DNA from: JANJWP01 sp964482035
Lineage (GTDB): Bacteria; Patescibacteriota; Gracilibacteria; BD1-5; UBA2023
DNA: 64,000 bases
Reading direction: 5' to 3'
Assembly: GCA_964482035.1 (NCBI GenBank)
Contig: CAYZVC010000002.1
Span: 124,001 to 188,000 of the forward strand
The translations under genes were made by a program, and so were the position numbers. Below are positions 16,801 to 25,548 of the stretch, one piece after another. The number at the start of each line of letters is the position of its first letter. The stretch's first letter is position 1. Under the pieces are notes generated by a model. That model made no database searches and was not told the origin of the DNA. It worked only from the letters and a program-made list of their open reading frames with translations.

Positions 16801-18384
16801 ATGACCATTCCGAATGTGAATGACGAATTTAGCGTTCGTCTCGCCCGTCTTGAGAAAATCCGAAGCCTCGGAATTTCGGCATATCCTGAAAAATTCGAAA
16901 AAACCCACTCGGCCGGAGGCGTGCTCAAAGATGCCGAAGGGAAGGAATTCCGTACCGCCGAAGAGGTGGTGGTTTCTTCGGGAACCGACGTTTCGCTCGC
17001 CGGCCGCGTGGTGCTTTTCCGTTCGTTCGGAAAGATCGCCTTCGCTCACCTTCAGGACGATACGGGCCGCGTTCAGGTCATGTTCTCCCGCGACAACTGC
17101 AAAATCCGCGTAAACGGCGAAGTTTTGGCATCCGTTGGCGAAGGCGAAACCGCCGTCACCGCCTTCAAGTTCGCCGAAAAGCTCGTCGACCTGGGCGATT
17201 TCGTCGGCATCAAGGGCGAGGTTTTCCGCACCCACAAGGGCGAAGTCACCGTATTCGCCACCGAATTCGAATTCCTCGGCAAGGCGTTCCGTCCGCTTCC
17301 GGAAAAGTTCCACGGACTCGGCGACGAAGAAGCCAAATACCGCCAGCGCTACCTCGACCTCATTTCCGACGACTCGGTTATGAAGCGTTTCCGCTTCCGC
17401 AGCGACTTCATCCGCACGCTCCGCGAGTTCTACTGGAAGGAAGGGTTCACCGAAATCGAAGGCCAAGTCCTTACCAACGCCGCCACCGGTGCCGCGTCGA
17501 AACCGTACGTCACCCATCAGGAAGCCCTCGACATCGACGTCTTCCTCCGCATTTCCCACGAAATTCCGCTCAAGCTCCTCAACATCGCGGGCATGGAGAA
17601 GATTTTCGAACTCGGAAAAGCTTTCCGCAACGAGGGACAAGATCCGTCGCACCTTCCGGAACACCTCCATCTCGAACACAACTGCTCGTACTGGACCTTC
17701 CGTGACAACATGGCGTTCACTGAAAAGATGTTCGATTACCTGTTCGATACGCTCGGTCTCGAACGCAAGCGTAAAATCCTCAACAAGCAGAACGAACTCG
17801 TCGACGTCGATTTTACCACTCCGTGGAAGCGCGAAGACTATATCGAGCTCGTAAAGCGCGACACCGGCATCGACGTTTCGAAATACGACGACGTCGAAAA
17901 GCTTCGCGCCGACATCGTCGCGCAGGGAATCGTCATCGAAGGGGCTGACAAGATGGGCCTCACCACCCTCATCGACTACCTCTACAAGAAGATGTCGCGT
18001 CCGAAGATCGTCAATCCGACGTTCCTCTACAACTACCCGGTCCAGCTCAAGCCGTTCGCGCGCCGTAACGACCAGAACCCGCACCACGCCGACGCGTTCC
18101 AACTTCTCATCAACGGATGGGAACTCGTGAACTCGTACTCCGAACTCGTCGATCCGATCGACCAGGCGGAACGTTTCGCGGCGGGGGAAAAGGCCCTCTC
18201 CGAAGGCGATGAAGAAGCGATGACCGGCGATGCCGAGTTCGTCCGCGCCATGGAATACGGCATGCCTCCGATTTCCGGTTGGGGAATGGGCGTAGACCGC
18301 ATCATCGCGCTCCTTACCGAACAGAACAATCTCCGCGACGTCGTACTTTTCCCACTCATGCGCCCGAAGTCCATCGAAGAATAA
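16801..18384 (+). CDS. lysS: Lysyl-tRNA synthetase, class II
   Basis: 527 residues. Charges tRNA-Lys using ATP. N-terminal OB-fold (VSLAGRVVLFRSFGKIAFAH ... VGIKGEVFRTHKGEVTVF), then class II motif 1, motif 2 FELGKAFRNEGQDPSHLPEH, and motif 3 ISGWGMGVDRIIALLTEQ. KYRQRYLDLI is the standard LysRS linker. Start ATG 16801 is preceded by AAAAA, without Shine-Dalgarno. There is no TGA, in line with other translation genes here. proB follows after 40 bases and is likely co-transcribed. Stop TAA. Confidence 0.96.
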   Translation: MTIPNVNDEFSVRLARLEKIRSLGISAYPEKFEKTHSAGGVLKDAEGKEFRTAEEVVVSSGTDVSLAGRVVLFRSFGKIAFAHLQDDTGRVQVMFSRDNCKIRVNGEVLASVGEGETAVTAFKFAEKLVDLGDFVGIKGEVFRTHKGEVTVFATEFEFLGKAFRPLPEKFHGLGDEEAKYRQRYLDLISDDSVMKRFRFRSDFIRTLREFYWKEGFTEIEGQVLTNAATGAASKPYVTHQEALDIDVFLRISHEIPLKLLNIAGMEKIFELGKAFRNEGQDPSHLPEHLHLEHNCSYWTFRDNMAFTEKMFDYLFDTLGLERKRKILNKQNELVDVDFTTPWKREDYIELVKRDTGIDVSKYDDVEKLRADIVAQGIVIEGADKMGLTTLIDYLYKKMSRPKIVNPTFLYNYPVQLKPFARRNDQNPHHADAFQLLINGWELVNSYSELVDPIDQAERFAAGEKALSEGDEEAMTGDAEFVRAMEYGMPPISGWGMGVDRIIALLTEQNNLRDVVLFPLMRPKSIEE

Positions 18385-18424
18385 GGCCGCGCGTCGGGAA
18401 AATTCAGATAATCGCCTAAAACGC

Positions 18425-19255
18425 ATGAACGCCCAACGCTATAAAAACCAGGATGGACCGATCGTCGTGAAGGTCGGTTCCGAATCCGCCGATTTCGATT
18501 CCGCACAGGGACGCGAAAAACTTTCGCGGCTCGCGTTCGAAATCTCTTTTCTCATGACCAAGACTTCCCGAAGGGTCGTATTGGTCACTTCCGGCGCGGT
18601 AGCGCACGGAAGAAAAGTCCTCGGAATTTCCAAAGATCGCGCGCTCGGCGTGGAAGAGCGCCGTGCGCTCGCTTCCATCGGGCAGCACCGCCTCATCGCC
18701 CATTGGGAGGCGTTTTTCGCTTCCTGCGAACCTTCCGTCCGTATTCCGGCGGTAGGGCAGGGGCTCGTCACCCATGCTGAAATCGAAGCCGACATTTCCC
18801 ATTCCAATGGGCTCATGTCCGGTTTGGAAGGTCTTTGGAACCTCGGCGCGCTCCCGATTCTCAACGAGAACGATTTCGCGACTCCGGAAGAAATCGTCGC
18901 CCTCGGCAAGGGCGCCGACAACGACAAGAACTCTCTGCTCATCGCCCGGATGGTCCGTGCTGAGCACTTGGCCATCATGACCAATACCAACGGCGTCTAC
19001 CGCAAGGCTACCGACCCCGAAAGCCGCGTTCCCGTTTTACATGCCTCGCGTTTGTCGGACGACGACATCCTCCGCATCTGCGCGAAAGAGAAATCCAAAG
19101 CCGGAACCGGAGGCATGGCCTCTAAACTCACCGTCGCGCGCGACGCCGCGGACGAGGGTATGAAGGCCCATATTTTCAACGGTACGGATTCGACGCTCCT
19201 CGAGCACGTCGAAGATTCCCATGAACGCAATGGCGGAACCGTCGTCATTCCGTAG
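18425..19255 (+). CDS. proB: Glutamate 5-kinase-like amino-acid kinase
   Basis: 276 residues. The amino-acid-kinase fold is clear: VVKVGSESADF, VLVTSGAVAHGRKVLG, VGQGLVTHAEIEAD, GALPILNENDFATPEEI, GADNDKNSLLIARMV and MTNTNGVYRKATDP, in the order found in ProB, which phosphorylates glutamate in proline synthesis. The PUA domain of many ProB proteins is missing (common in shorter forms), and no proA is nearby, so a role in proline synthesis is likely but unproven. Co-directional with lysS. No TGA; stop TAG followed by a strong terminator. Confidence 0.85.
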   Translation: MNAQRYKNQDGPIVVKVGSESADFDSAQGREKLSRLAFEISFLMTKTSRRVVLVTSGAVAHGRKVLGISKDRALGVEERRALASIGQHRLIAHWEAFFASCEPSVRIPAVGQGLVTHAEIEADISHSNGLMSGLEGLWNLGALPILNENDFATPEEIVALGKGADNDKNSLLIARMVRAEHLAIMTNTNGVYRKATDPESRVPVLHASRLSDDDILRICAKEKSKAGTGGMASKLTVARDAADEGMKAHIFNGTDSTLLEHVEDSHERNGGTVVIP

Positions 19256-19274
19256 GTTCGAATATTGACAATAC

Positions 19275-19310
19275 GCCCGTGTTACGTACTCTCCGTAACA
19301 CGGGCTTTTT
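19275..19310 (+). terminator. Terminator of lysS-proB (perfect 12-bp stem)
   Basis: GCCCGTGTTACG / CGTAACACGGGC with a 7-nt loop followed by TTTTT. A TTGACA (19265-19270) with TACTCT 16 bases later overlaps it, so the promoter of cassette A may lie inside the terminator. Confidence 0.85.
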
Positions 19311-19330
19311 CAAACGAAAGGGAGGACGGT

Positions 19331-19750
19331 ATGCTCGCGAAGTTTTTCAAAATCTGTACCAAACTGGGTTTCGTTCCTTCGCTCGCAGCGTTCACCTTCG
19401 CCGCCTTGTCGTTCGGGGATGCGGCCGTCCAAATATTCGGCGTGCCGTACCGCATGGGGCTTCCCATAGTGGCTTGCGCGCTCGCGGCGATCGCCATCGA
19501 TTACCCGAAACGCACCCAAAGCGCGATGTTGGCGATATTCGCCACGATTTCGCTCGAAACCATGCTCCTGTTGCCCTTCGTTTCCAATAAGTCGGCATTC
19601 AGGATGGCCGTATCGGTCGCGTGGTTCGCGTTCGCATCCGCCTTCGTGGTATTCGCGATCGCACCGCTCGTTCGACACCTGCAAAACAAATACCCGCTCG
19701 GGGCTTCGTATGCGACTATGCGTACCGAACGACCCAAGCAAAACCGATGA
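19331..19750 (+). CDS. Cassette A: four-helix membrane protein ending in TGA
   Basis: 139 residues if the TGA at 19748 is a stop. Four hydrophobic segments (LGFVPSLAAFTFAALSF, MGLPIVACALAAIAI, AMLAIFATISLETMLLLPF, VAWFAFASAFVVFAIAPL) and a basic tail; family unknown. GGGAGG six bases before the ATG is a textbook Shine-Dalgarno, unlike native genes. If TGA were Gly the frame would run 31 more codons straight through the terminator at 19784-19810 and into the end of the convergent C39-like gene. So this gene behaves as a standard-code gene inside a code-25 genome. Codon usage includes ATA, TTG and CTG more than neighbours. Whether it is a functional import is unknown. Confidence 0.8.
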   Translation: MLAKFFKICTKLGFVPSLAAFTFAALSFGDAAVQIFGVPYRMGLPIVACALAAIAIDYPKRTQSAMLAIFATISLETMLLLPFVSNKSAFRMAVSVAWFAFASAFVVFAIAPLVRHLQNKYPLGASYATMRTERPKQNR

Positions 19751-19783
19751 CCCCCTGGGGAGGCCGCCCTCCCCGCGTTCTTT

Positions 19784-19810
19784 CCGCCCCATTCGTGGGG
19801 CGGTTTTTTT
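19784..19810 (+). terminator. Terminator of cassette A
   Basis: CCGCCCC / GGGGCGG hairpin followed by seven T, 34 bases after the TGA; a second GC hairpin (about 19756-19773) precedes it. Confidence 0.85.
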
Positions 19811-19819
19811 AAATGGACG

Positions 19820-20398
19820 TTATTCGGAGGCGGTCTTTTTTAAAACGACTACGCCGGTTCTTTTTCCATAAGCTCACGACATTCGTTCCAGAATTTCCGA
19901 GAGGGGATAGGTTCGGCGGTTTTTCGTATCGGGATTCGGATCGAGAATGTCGATCACTTTCCTTTTTTCATCATAGTCAGTGACGAGCGAATCGTGCACG
20001 TAGGTTTTCGGGGATCATTTTTCCCCTACGGCGTACTCGATCCATACGTCGTTTCCCGCTTTCAGATTTTCGAGAAGGAAGCCCCGGAAGTTTTTTACGA
20101 ACGCGTCGTCGGCCATGTGGGCGGAAGCTTCCAAAGGAACGCCTTCTTCATCGAAAAACGCGTTGAGCGCTCAGACACTGTCTACGGTGCTGATTCCTTC
20201 GTCACGATTGAGCGAGGTGAGGATTTCGAGAGCGTACTCGAACCAATCCCGGCTTTTTTGATCGACCTTCACTCAGAACCGCTTTCACAGTGCCTCTTGG
20301 TCGTACACTTTACCAGTATGGCGAAAAATCACCATTTGCAGACAGGCCATGGCGCAGTGGTACGGTTTTTGGTAGAAGAGGGGGTACGCTCGTTTCAT
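19820..20398 (-). CDS. C39-like papain-fold peptidase domain protein
   Basis: 192 residues with several TGA-Gly codons. Near the N-terminus QKPYHCAMACLQMVIFRHTG places Cys15 where C39-like peptidases have the nucleophile. KTYVHDSLVTDYDEKRKVID further on supplies the His of the H.l.v.gYD pattern and is followed by DILDPNPD, which fits the third catalytic position. No signal peptide and no transporter domain, so this is not a complete bacteriocin exporter; it may be a free cysteine peptidase. Start ATG 20398 (MKRAYPLFYQ). A 16-bp palindrome lies about 60 bases upstream. Stop TAA. Confidence 0.75.
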
Positions 20399-20456
20399 GA
20401 TAGGGGAAGGGGCGGGGTCAGGATTCCGGTTCGAATGTCCGGAAGGTCTCCATTCT

Positions 20457-20472
20457 ATCGACAATTGTCGAT
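20457..20472. promoter_or_regulatory. Perfect 16-bp palindrome, possible operator
   Basis: ATCGACAATTGTCGAT, directly upstream of a reverse-strand TAGAAT -10-like box for the C39-like gene and about 100 bases upstream of cassette B. A dimeric repressor site is plausible; no cognate regulator is identified. Confidence 0.4.
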
Positions 20473-20570
20473 AAGACATAGGATTCTTAGAACGGATCCG
20501 CCATGGCTTGACTTGTCGCGTTTTTGATTAGTATTGCCAAGCTTTCCAACCATTGAAACAGGAGGCTGTC

Positions 20571-20939
20571 TTGGAGCCAATACCAATATCTGAAATCTTT
20601 CTCGCCTTTCTGGCAATCGTCTCCCTTCTGCTCGCCTTTTACGGGGTAGTAAGGGTGCATTCCAATGCGGGCAACGGGTATTCCCACGCGGCATTGGGAT
20701 TGCTCGGAATCGGCGTTTTCGTCGGTTACAAGTCGTTCCTGACGTGGCAAGCCGGCGTTGAAATACCGGATGAAGCCATCTATGCGCAGTTCGGTCTCGT
20801 CGTCTTCTTCCTTCTCGGAAGTTCCATGCTTTTCCTTGTAGGGAAGCATGAGAAGAAAGCGCTCGAAAATACGATGCGCAGAGTGCAGGAACGGATCGAA
20901 GCATCCAGGCCGAAAGCGAAGGTCATTCCCATTCGCTGA
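20571..20939 (+). CDS. Cassette B: three-helix membrane protein ending in TGA
   Basis: 122 residues from TTG 20571, five bases after a perfect AGGAGG; an in-frame TTG at 20553 precedes the Shine-Dalgarno and is unlikely. Hydrophobic segments IFLAFLAIVSLLLAFYGVV, HAALGLLGIGVFVGY and FGLVVFFLLGSSMLFLVG are followed by a basic helical tail (KKALENTMRRVQERIEASRP). The TGA at 20937 is followed after two bases by a terminator hairpin; as Gly it would extend more than 60 codons through the terminator and antisense to cassette C. TTGACT at 20512 may be its -35 box. Family unknown. Confidence 0.8.
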   Translation: MEPIPISEIFLAFLAIVSLLLAFYGVVRVHSNAGNGYSHAALGLLGIGVFVGYKSFLTWQAGVEIPDEAIYAQFGLVVFFLLGSSMLFLVGKHEKKALENTMRRVQERIEASRPKAKVIPIR

Positions 20940-20941
20940 CC

Positions 20942-20964
20942 AAAACCCCCGTGACGGGGGTTTT
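20942..20964 (+). terminator. Terminator of cassette B
   Basis: AAAACCCCC GTGAC GGGGGTTTT, starting two bases after the TGA. Confidence 0.85.
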
Positions 20965-21006
20965 CATTTTGTTCGGATTCCGAATGGGCGGTTATGGAAT
21001 ACCAAA

Positions 21007-21031
21007 GAAAAACCCCTCCGTTTCGGAGGGG
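21007..21031 (-). terminator. Terminator of cassette C
   Basis: Reverse strand CCCCTCCG AAA CGGAGGGG followed by TTTTTC, about 35 bases after the TGA of the gene at 21067. Confidence 0.85.
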
Positions 21032-21066
21032 TTCGGTTTTGTTCGTCAACGTCTTCCATTATGGAA

Positions 21067-21636
21067 TCAACGGAAGCGCCGGCGGATGTTTCGGTAGACG
21101 GTTTCACCGTAGTACAAAGTGGTCAATAACGTGACGATGAAGGCCACGCTTATGATTGTTAATTGGAAGAACTCGTCCTTGCGGTACATGATTCCTCCGG
21201 CGTTAAACAGCACGAGGCCCATGAAAGACATGACCATCAAGGATAATCCAAGCGCCTTGATATCCTCCCAAAGGTTGCGCTCGACCGGCGGATCGACCTT
21301 CGGGACGACCTTCGGTTCCGACGATGCGAAAGACGGCGAATAATTCGACTCTTCGCAAGCCGGCTGACGGGCTCCGGCATTATTTACGTAATTGTTGAGG
21401 AAAATGCGTCCAGCCCGCTCTTTCCGATCTTTTGCCGCCCGCCTGTCTTGGTCGTCGAACCATTTGTCGCTTCTGATTACGCCCACTCTTTCGGACCGTA
21501 CGGTTACCCTGCCTTTGAAATCAGTGTCCCGCCGGTCTTCAAAGGTCTCCACTCTTCCGTTTCCATGCTCCACTACTCGCCGAGTAACGCCAGAGCGGGA
21601 GCCTTGGGAATACGTCGTGCTTCTTTTTCCGCTCAT
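21067..21636 (-). CDS. Cassette C: charged protein with two C-terminal membrane helices, ending in TGA
   Basis: 189 residues. GGAGG six bases before ATG 21636. The first 130 residues are charged and probably disordered (RDTDFKGRVTVRSERV, KWFDDQDRRAAKDRKERAG); the end has two membrane helices (ALGLSLMVMSFMGLVLFNAG and LTIISVAFIVTLLTTLYY) and a basic RNIRRRFR tail. The terminating TGA (21067-21069) precedes a terminator; read as Gly it would run through it to a TAA near 21000. Upstream, TTGATT-N16-CATAAT lies beyond the fusA terminator. Same design as cassettes A, B, D and E. Family unknown. Confidence 0.8.
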   Translation of the reverse strand: MSGKRSTTYSQGSRSGVTRRVVEHGNGRVETFEDRRDTDFKGRVTVRSERVGVIRSDKWFDDQDRRAAKDRKERAGRIFLNNYVNNAGARQPACEESNYSPSFASSEPKVVPKVDPPVERNLWEDIKALGLSLMVMSFMGLVLFNAGGIMYRKDEFFQLTIISVAFIVTLLTTLYYGETVYRNIRRRFR

Positions 21637-21722
21637 GACGAGCCTCCTATTTGTTCGTTTCGTTCGAAATTGGTTTTTCCTCGTAAGCCATGTCGGCTCG
21701 TCACCGATTATGAGTACGGAAT

Positions 21723-21761
21723 AAAAAAAATCAACCCACGGATTCGTGGGTTGATTTTTTT
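21723..21761 (-). terminator. Terminator of fusA
   Basis: AAAAAATCAACCCACG / CGTGGGTTGATTTTTT hairpin, symmetrical, seven bases after the fusA stop. Confidence 0.85.
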
Positions 21762-21768
21762 AAGACTA

Positions 21769-23907
21769 CTATTCTTCGTCTTCTTCGAACTTCACGCCGC
21801 GTTCTGCGCGGATCTTTTCCGTGATGTTGGACGGAACCGGATCGTAGTGCGAGAATTCCATAGCGTAGGTCGCGCGCCCCTGGGAAGAGGAGCGGAGGTC
21901 GGTGGAGTAGCCGAACATTTCGGAGAGCGGTACGTATGCGCGAACGATCTTGGCCATTCCGCGTTCGGTCATTTCAGTGATCTGACCGCGCTTGGAGTTG
22001 AGGTTTCCGAGAACGTCGCCCATGTATTCTTCCGGAGTGTTGACTTCGACGAGCATGACCGGTTCGAGGAGGATCGGCTTGGCCTTCTTGGCAGCCTGAC
22101 GGAAACACTTGGAAGCGGCGAGCTTGAACGAGAGTTCGTTGGAGTCGACGTCGTGGTAGCTACCGAAAGTGAGGGTAGCGCGTACGTCGACTACCGGGTA
22201 GCCGGCGATCATACCGCGGGACCAAGCGGCGCGGAGGCCCTTTTCGATACCCGGGATGTATTCCTTCGGAACGACGCCGCCGACGACCTTGTTGACGAAG
22301 ACGTTCTCTTCCTTGAATTCCGGATTCGCCTTGCGTTCTTCGGCCGAAATCGGTTCGAAGGAGATGACGACGTGGCCGTACTGACCGCGACCACCGGTCT
22401 GCTTGGAATGCTTGGTGTCCTGGTCGGCAACCGGCATGGTGATGGTTTCGCGGTATGCGACCTGCGGTGCGCCGATGTTGGATTCGACCTTGAATTCGCG
22501 CTTCATGCGGTCGACGATGATTTCGAGGTGGAGTTCTCCCATTCCCCAGATGATCGTCTGTCCGGTTTCGGCATTGGAGGTGACGCGGAAGGACGGGTCT
22601 TCTTCGGCGAGCTTGTTGAGAGCCATGCCCATGCGTTCCTGGTCGGCCTTGGTCTTCGGTTCTACCGCGACGGAGATAACCGGTTCCGGGAAGGTCATGC
22701 GTTCGAGAACGAGCGGGTGTTCGTTGTCGCAAAGGGTGTCTCCGGTCTTGGTGTCCTTGAGACCGATGACGGCACCGATGTTACCTGCCGGGATTTCGTC
22801 GATTTCGAGACGCTGGTTGGCGTGCATCTGGAGGAGGCGTCCGATACGTTCCTTCTGGCCCGAGATCGGGTTGAAGACGTAGGAGCCGGACTTGAGGGTG
22901 CCGGAGTATACACGGACGAAGGTGATGCGTCCTACGAACGGGTCGGTAGCGATCTTGAACGCGAGAGCGGAGAGCGGTTCCTTGACGTCCTGCTTGAGGA
23001 CGATTTCCTTTTCGATGTCGTCAACGTCGGTACCGGTAATGGTTCCGTTGTCGACGTCGAGCGGGGACGGGAGGTAGTCGACAACCGCGTCGAGAACGAG
23101 CTGTACGCCCTTGTTCATGAGAGCGGATCCGCAGAGGAGCGGGTAAACCGAGCTGGAGATGACGCCGAGACGGAGGCCCTTCTTGATTTCCGGAATCGAG
23201 AGGGTTCCGTTTTCGAGGTAGGCGTTCATGAGTTCTTCGGTCTGTTCGGCAGCCTTTTCGACGATGAGTTCGCGGTACTTGGCGACGTCGGCCTTGTAGG
23301 ATTCCGGAATTTCGAATTCGATGACGTTTTCGCCCATCTTGCCTTCGAAGCGGTACGCCTTTTCTGCGATAAGGTCGATGATGCCCGAGAAGTCGCCTTC
23401 TTCGCCGATCGGGAGCTGGATTGCCACGACCTTGTTGCCTGCGAGGCGGGTCTTGATGGATTCGAGGGTCATCGTGAAGGACGCGCCGGTCTTATCCATT
23501 TTGTTCGCGAAAGCGATGCGCGGAACGACGTATTTGTCGGCCTGCTTCCAAACGGTTTCGGACTGCGGTTCTACGCCCTGCGACGAGTCGAATACGGCAA
23601 CTGCGCCGTCGAGTACGCGCATCGAGCGTTCAACTTCGATGGTGAAGTCGACGTGCCCGGGGGTGTCGATGAGGTTGAGCTGAACGCCCTTCCATTCGGT
23701 GGTGGTAGCCGCGGAGGTGATGGTGATACCACGTTCCTTTTCCTGTTCCATCCAGTCCATGGTGGCGCCACCGTCGTGGACTTCACCGATTTTGTGGGTC
23801 TTTCCGGAGTAGAAAAGTACGCGTTCGGAAGTAGTGGTTTTGCCGGCGTCGATGTGAGCGGCAATACCGAAGTTACGGATGTTCTTCAGATCCGTGGAGA
23901 TAGCCAT
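21769..23907 (-). CDS. fusA: Elongation factor G
   Basis: 712 residues. GTPase that drives translocation of tRNA and mRNA. G1 AAHIDAGKTTTSERVLFYSG, G2/switch I QEKERGITITSA, G3 LIDTPGHVDFTIEVERSM, G4 FANKMDKTGA, then domains II-V to the end (PVMLVEVNTPEEYMGDVLG in domain V). No TGA-Gly codon in 712 codons, consistent with selection against this codon in highly expressed genes. Start ATG 23907 gives MAISTDLKNIRNFGI. It is not in a str operon: no rpsL, rpsG or tuf is adjacent. Strong promoter at 23958-23985; stop TAG. Confidence 0.98.
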   Translation of the reverse strand: MAISTDLKNIRNFGIAAHIDAGKTTTSERVLFYSGKTHKIGEVHDGGATMDWMEQEKERGITITSAATTTEWKGVQLNLIDTPGHVDFTIEVERSMRVLDGAVAVFDSSQGVEPQSETVWKQADKYVVPRIAFANKMDKTGASFTMTLESIKTRLAGNKVVAIQLPIGEEGDFSGIIDLIAEKAYRFEGKMGENVIEFEIPESYKADVAKYRELIVEKAAEQTEELMNAYLENGTLSIPEIKKGLRLGVISSSVYPLLCGSALMNKGVQLVLDAVVDYLPSPLDVDNGTITGTDVDDIEKEIVLKQDVKEPLSALAFKIATDPFVGRITFVRVYSGTLKSGSYVFNPISGQKERIGRLLQMHANQRLEIDEIPAGNIGAVIGLKDTKTGDTLCDNEHPLVLERMTFPEPVISVAVEPKTKADQERMGMALNKLAEEDPSFRVTSNAETGQTIIWGMGELHLEIIVDRMKREFKVESNIGAPQVAYRETITMPVADQDTKHSKQTGGRGQYGHVVISFEPISAEERKANPEFKEENVFVNKVVGGVVPKEYIPGIEKGLRAAWSRGMIAGYPVVDVRATLTFGSYHDVDSNELSFKLAASKCFRQAAKKAKPILLEPVMLVEVNTPEEYMGDVLGNLNSKRGQITEMTERGMAKIVRAYVPLSEMFGYSTDLRSSSQGRATYAMEFSHYDPVPSNITEKIRAERGVKFEEDEE

Positions 23908-23957
23908 ACGGAAGGAAATCGGGAATAAAAAAAGAGGGCGTTACGATGAACGGGGAG

Positions 23958-23985
23958 ATTGTAGGGCAAAAGCGCTTCCGGTCAA
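23958..23985 (-). promoter_or_regulatory. Promoter of fusA
   Basis: Reverse strand TTGACC (23980-23985), 16-bp spacer, TACAAT (23958-23963); about 44-nt leader with no Shine-Dalgarno. Confidence 0.75.
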
Positions 23986-23996
23986 ATGTTTCTCGA

Positions 23997-24797
23997 CTAC
24001 GGACAGGTCGTGTTTTGGACGCTTCCGTCGGTCGCGAGCACCTGGTATTCGCCGGGTCCGACGTACGCTCCCCCCTCGGTGATTTCGAGACAGCTCCGGT
24101 AGCGCGAAACCCCGGTCGTTATGACGCCGGTTTGGGTGAGGACTTCCGCGAACGTGCGGTCGACGTTCCCTACGGGATTTCAGCTCCTGTCGTACGGGAG
24201 GTTGAAAGAACCGCCGTTCACGACGAATTTCTTCCGATTGTCCGACCCGACCGACCCGCCGGTCGTTATCCCGTCGCTTATTTCGATTTGGGCGTTCTCC
24301 GCTCCGGTCATCGCGAGTACGATTGACGGGAGCACGTTCTTCGCCACGGTTTTGTAATCGCCGTCCACGTAAGCTTTCCACGGATCGACGTCTTCGGTCA
24401 CGGTGGCGAGCTGGAACGCCTGCCGGTTTTTCGTCGTGGAATAGGGGTAGTTCTTTTTCGTGAGCGGATCTTCCGGATACTTGGTGAAATCGTTGATGGC
24501 CACTTTGGAATTCAGGTATCCCTGGTAGGCCGCGACGTTCGCGCTTCCGGAACTGACGATCAGGAAAGCGTCCCCGGGTTTCGGGTAGGCTCCGCTTTTC
24601 TGCTTTTCGGATTTGAGCGTGATCTTCAGCTGGTCGATGTCCGCCACGCGCGCGGCGTCCCGGGCTCAAAGGAGCGACGCGCTGTACGAAATGAGGCCGA
24701 TGGCGGAAAGGATTCAGAGAATCGCCATGACGATGAGGAGCTCGATGAGCGAAAACCCTTTTCTGCTGGTCCGGAAGGATGCGGTGCGGTTGTTCAT
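23997..24797 (-). CDS. Type IV pilin / pseudopilin
   Basis: 266 residues with three TGA-Gly codons. The prepilin signal is RTSRKG then FSLIELLIVMAILGILSAIG, with Glu at +5 and a long hydrophobic helix; the Gly of AILG is TGA. The globular part (residues 60-266) has pilin-like content (KITLKSEKQKSGAYPKPGDA) and ends with a two-Cys segment (YRSCLEITEGG ... NTTCP) that could be the disulfide-bound D-region. Expected to be cleaved after KG and polymerised by the PilC platform (5893-7149). Divergent from the minor pilin gene at 24940; TTGCGG-N16-CATACT upstream may be its promoter. Stop TAG. Confidence 0.9.
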
Positions 24798-24878
24798 ATG
24801 GCGTTAATTTGATTTGTTCCAGTATGCTCCGTCCCGCGATTTCCGCAAGCCCGGTTTTCCCTCTCCTTCCGCGCTTCC

Positions 24879-24906
24879 TTGAAAAAGGGCGAAGTTCGTA
24901 TACCAT
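24879..24906 (+). promoter_or_regulatory. Promoter of the minor pilin / PilX-like operon
   Basis: TTGAAA (24879-24884), 16-bp spacer, TACCAT (24901-24906); start codon 34 bases later. Confidence 0.6.
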
Positions 24907-24939
24907 CCCCGGGAATTTCGCATTTCCCGCACCGTTCCC

Positions 24940-25548
24940 ATGTTTCGAAAAGGATTCACGCTCGTGGAAGTCGTGGTGGCCGTAGCCATTTCGACCATTC
25001 TTTTGGCGGGAACCGTCGGCATCGCGGTAAAGGCCATCAATTCCTTCGCCGTCGAAAAAGCCAAGGCGCAGACGTATTCTTCGCTCACCGATTCGATTTC
25101 GAAACTCAATTCCGTCCGCAATGCCTACCCGCTCGTGACCGTCGTGAACGTGCCCGCAGGATACGATTTCATGGTGTTCACCAATTCCTGACGTACGGCC
25201 GGCGTCCTCGTAGGGGTCGCCGACGCGGGGAGCGGCGCCGCCGATTTCCGACTCGATCCCGAACCGGCGTACCAAACGTACGGGACGAAGGTCCTCGCGA
25301 TCCAGGACATCACCGCCAGCCAGACGGCTTCCGTCCTTGCCGACCACTCCGCCGCCTATTCGGTTCCCGTGCGCGAAGAATCCGTATTCCGCGGCCTCGT
25401 TCTCGAAAGCCTCCGCGCCACGGCGTACAATGCCGACAGGCTCGTGGACGTCATGTTGGGAATCTATTCGGTCCCGAGGAGCGAATACGTGGGGAAACCG
25501 AAAACCTCGTATCCCGATTATCCGACGGTCATCAATCTCGTCCTCTAA
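24940..25548 (+). CDS. Minor pilin-like protein
   Basis: 202 residues with one TGA-Gly (25189-25191). A very short leader MFRKG is followed by FTLVEVVVAVAISTILLAGT, the prepilin motif with Glu +5; then a helix KAINSFAVEKAKAQTYSSL and a beta-rich globular part (YPLVTVVNVPAGYDFMVF, VLAIQDITASQTASV). This resembles GspH/I- or PilV-type minor pilins that prime the pilus. Its stop overlaps the next start (TAATG), so it is coupled to the PilX-like gene. Preceded by CCGTTCCC, the common native start context. Confidence 0.85.

Noticed and set aside
21448..23928. 826-codon open frame antisense to fusA
   Set aside because: Shadow; fusA is complete on the other strand and the antisense protein is an unnatural run of Asp/Val/Phe.
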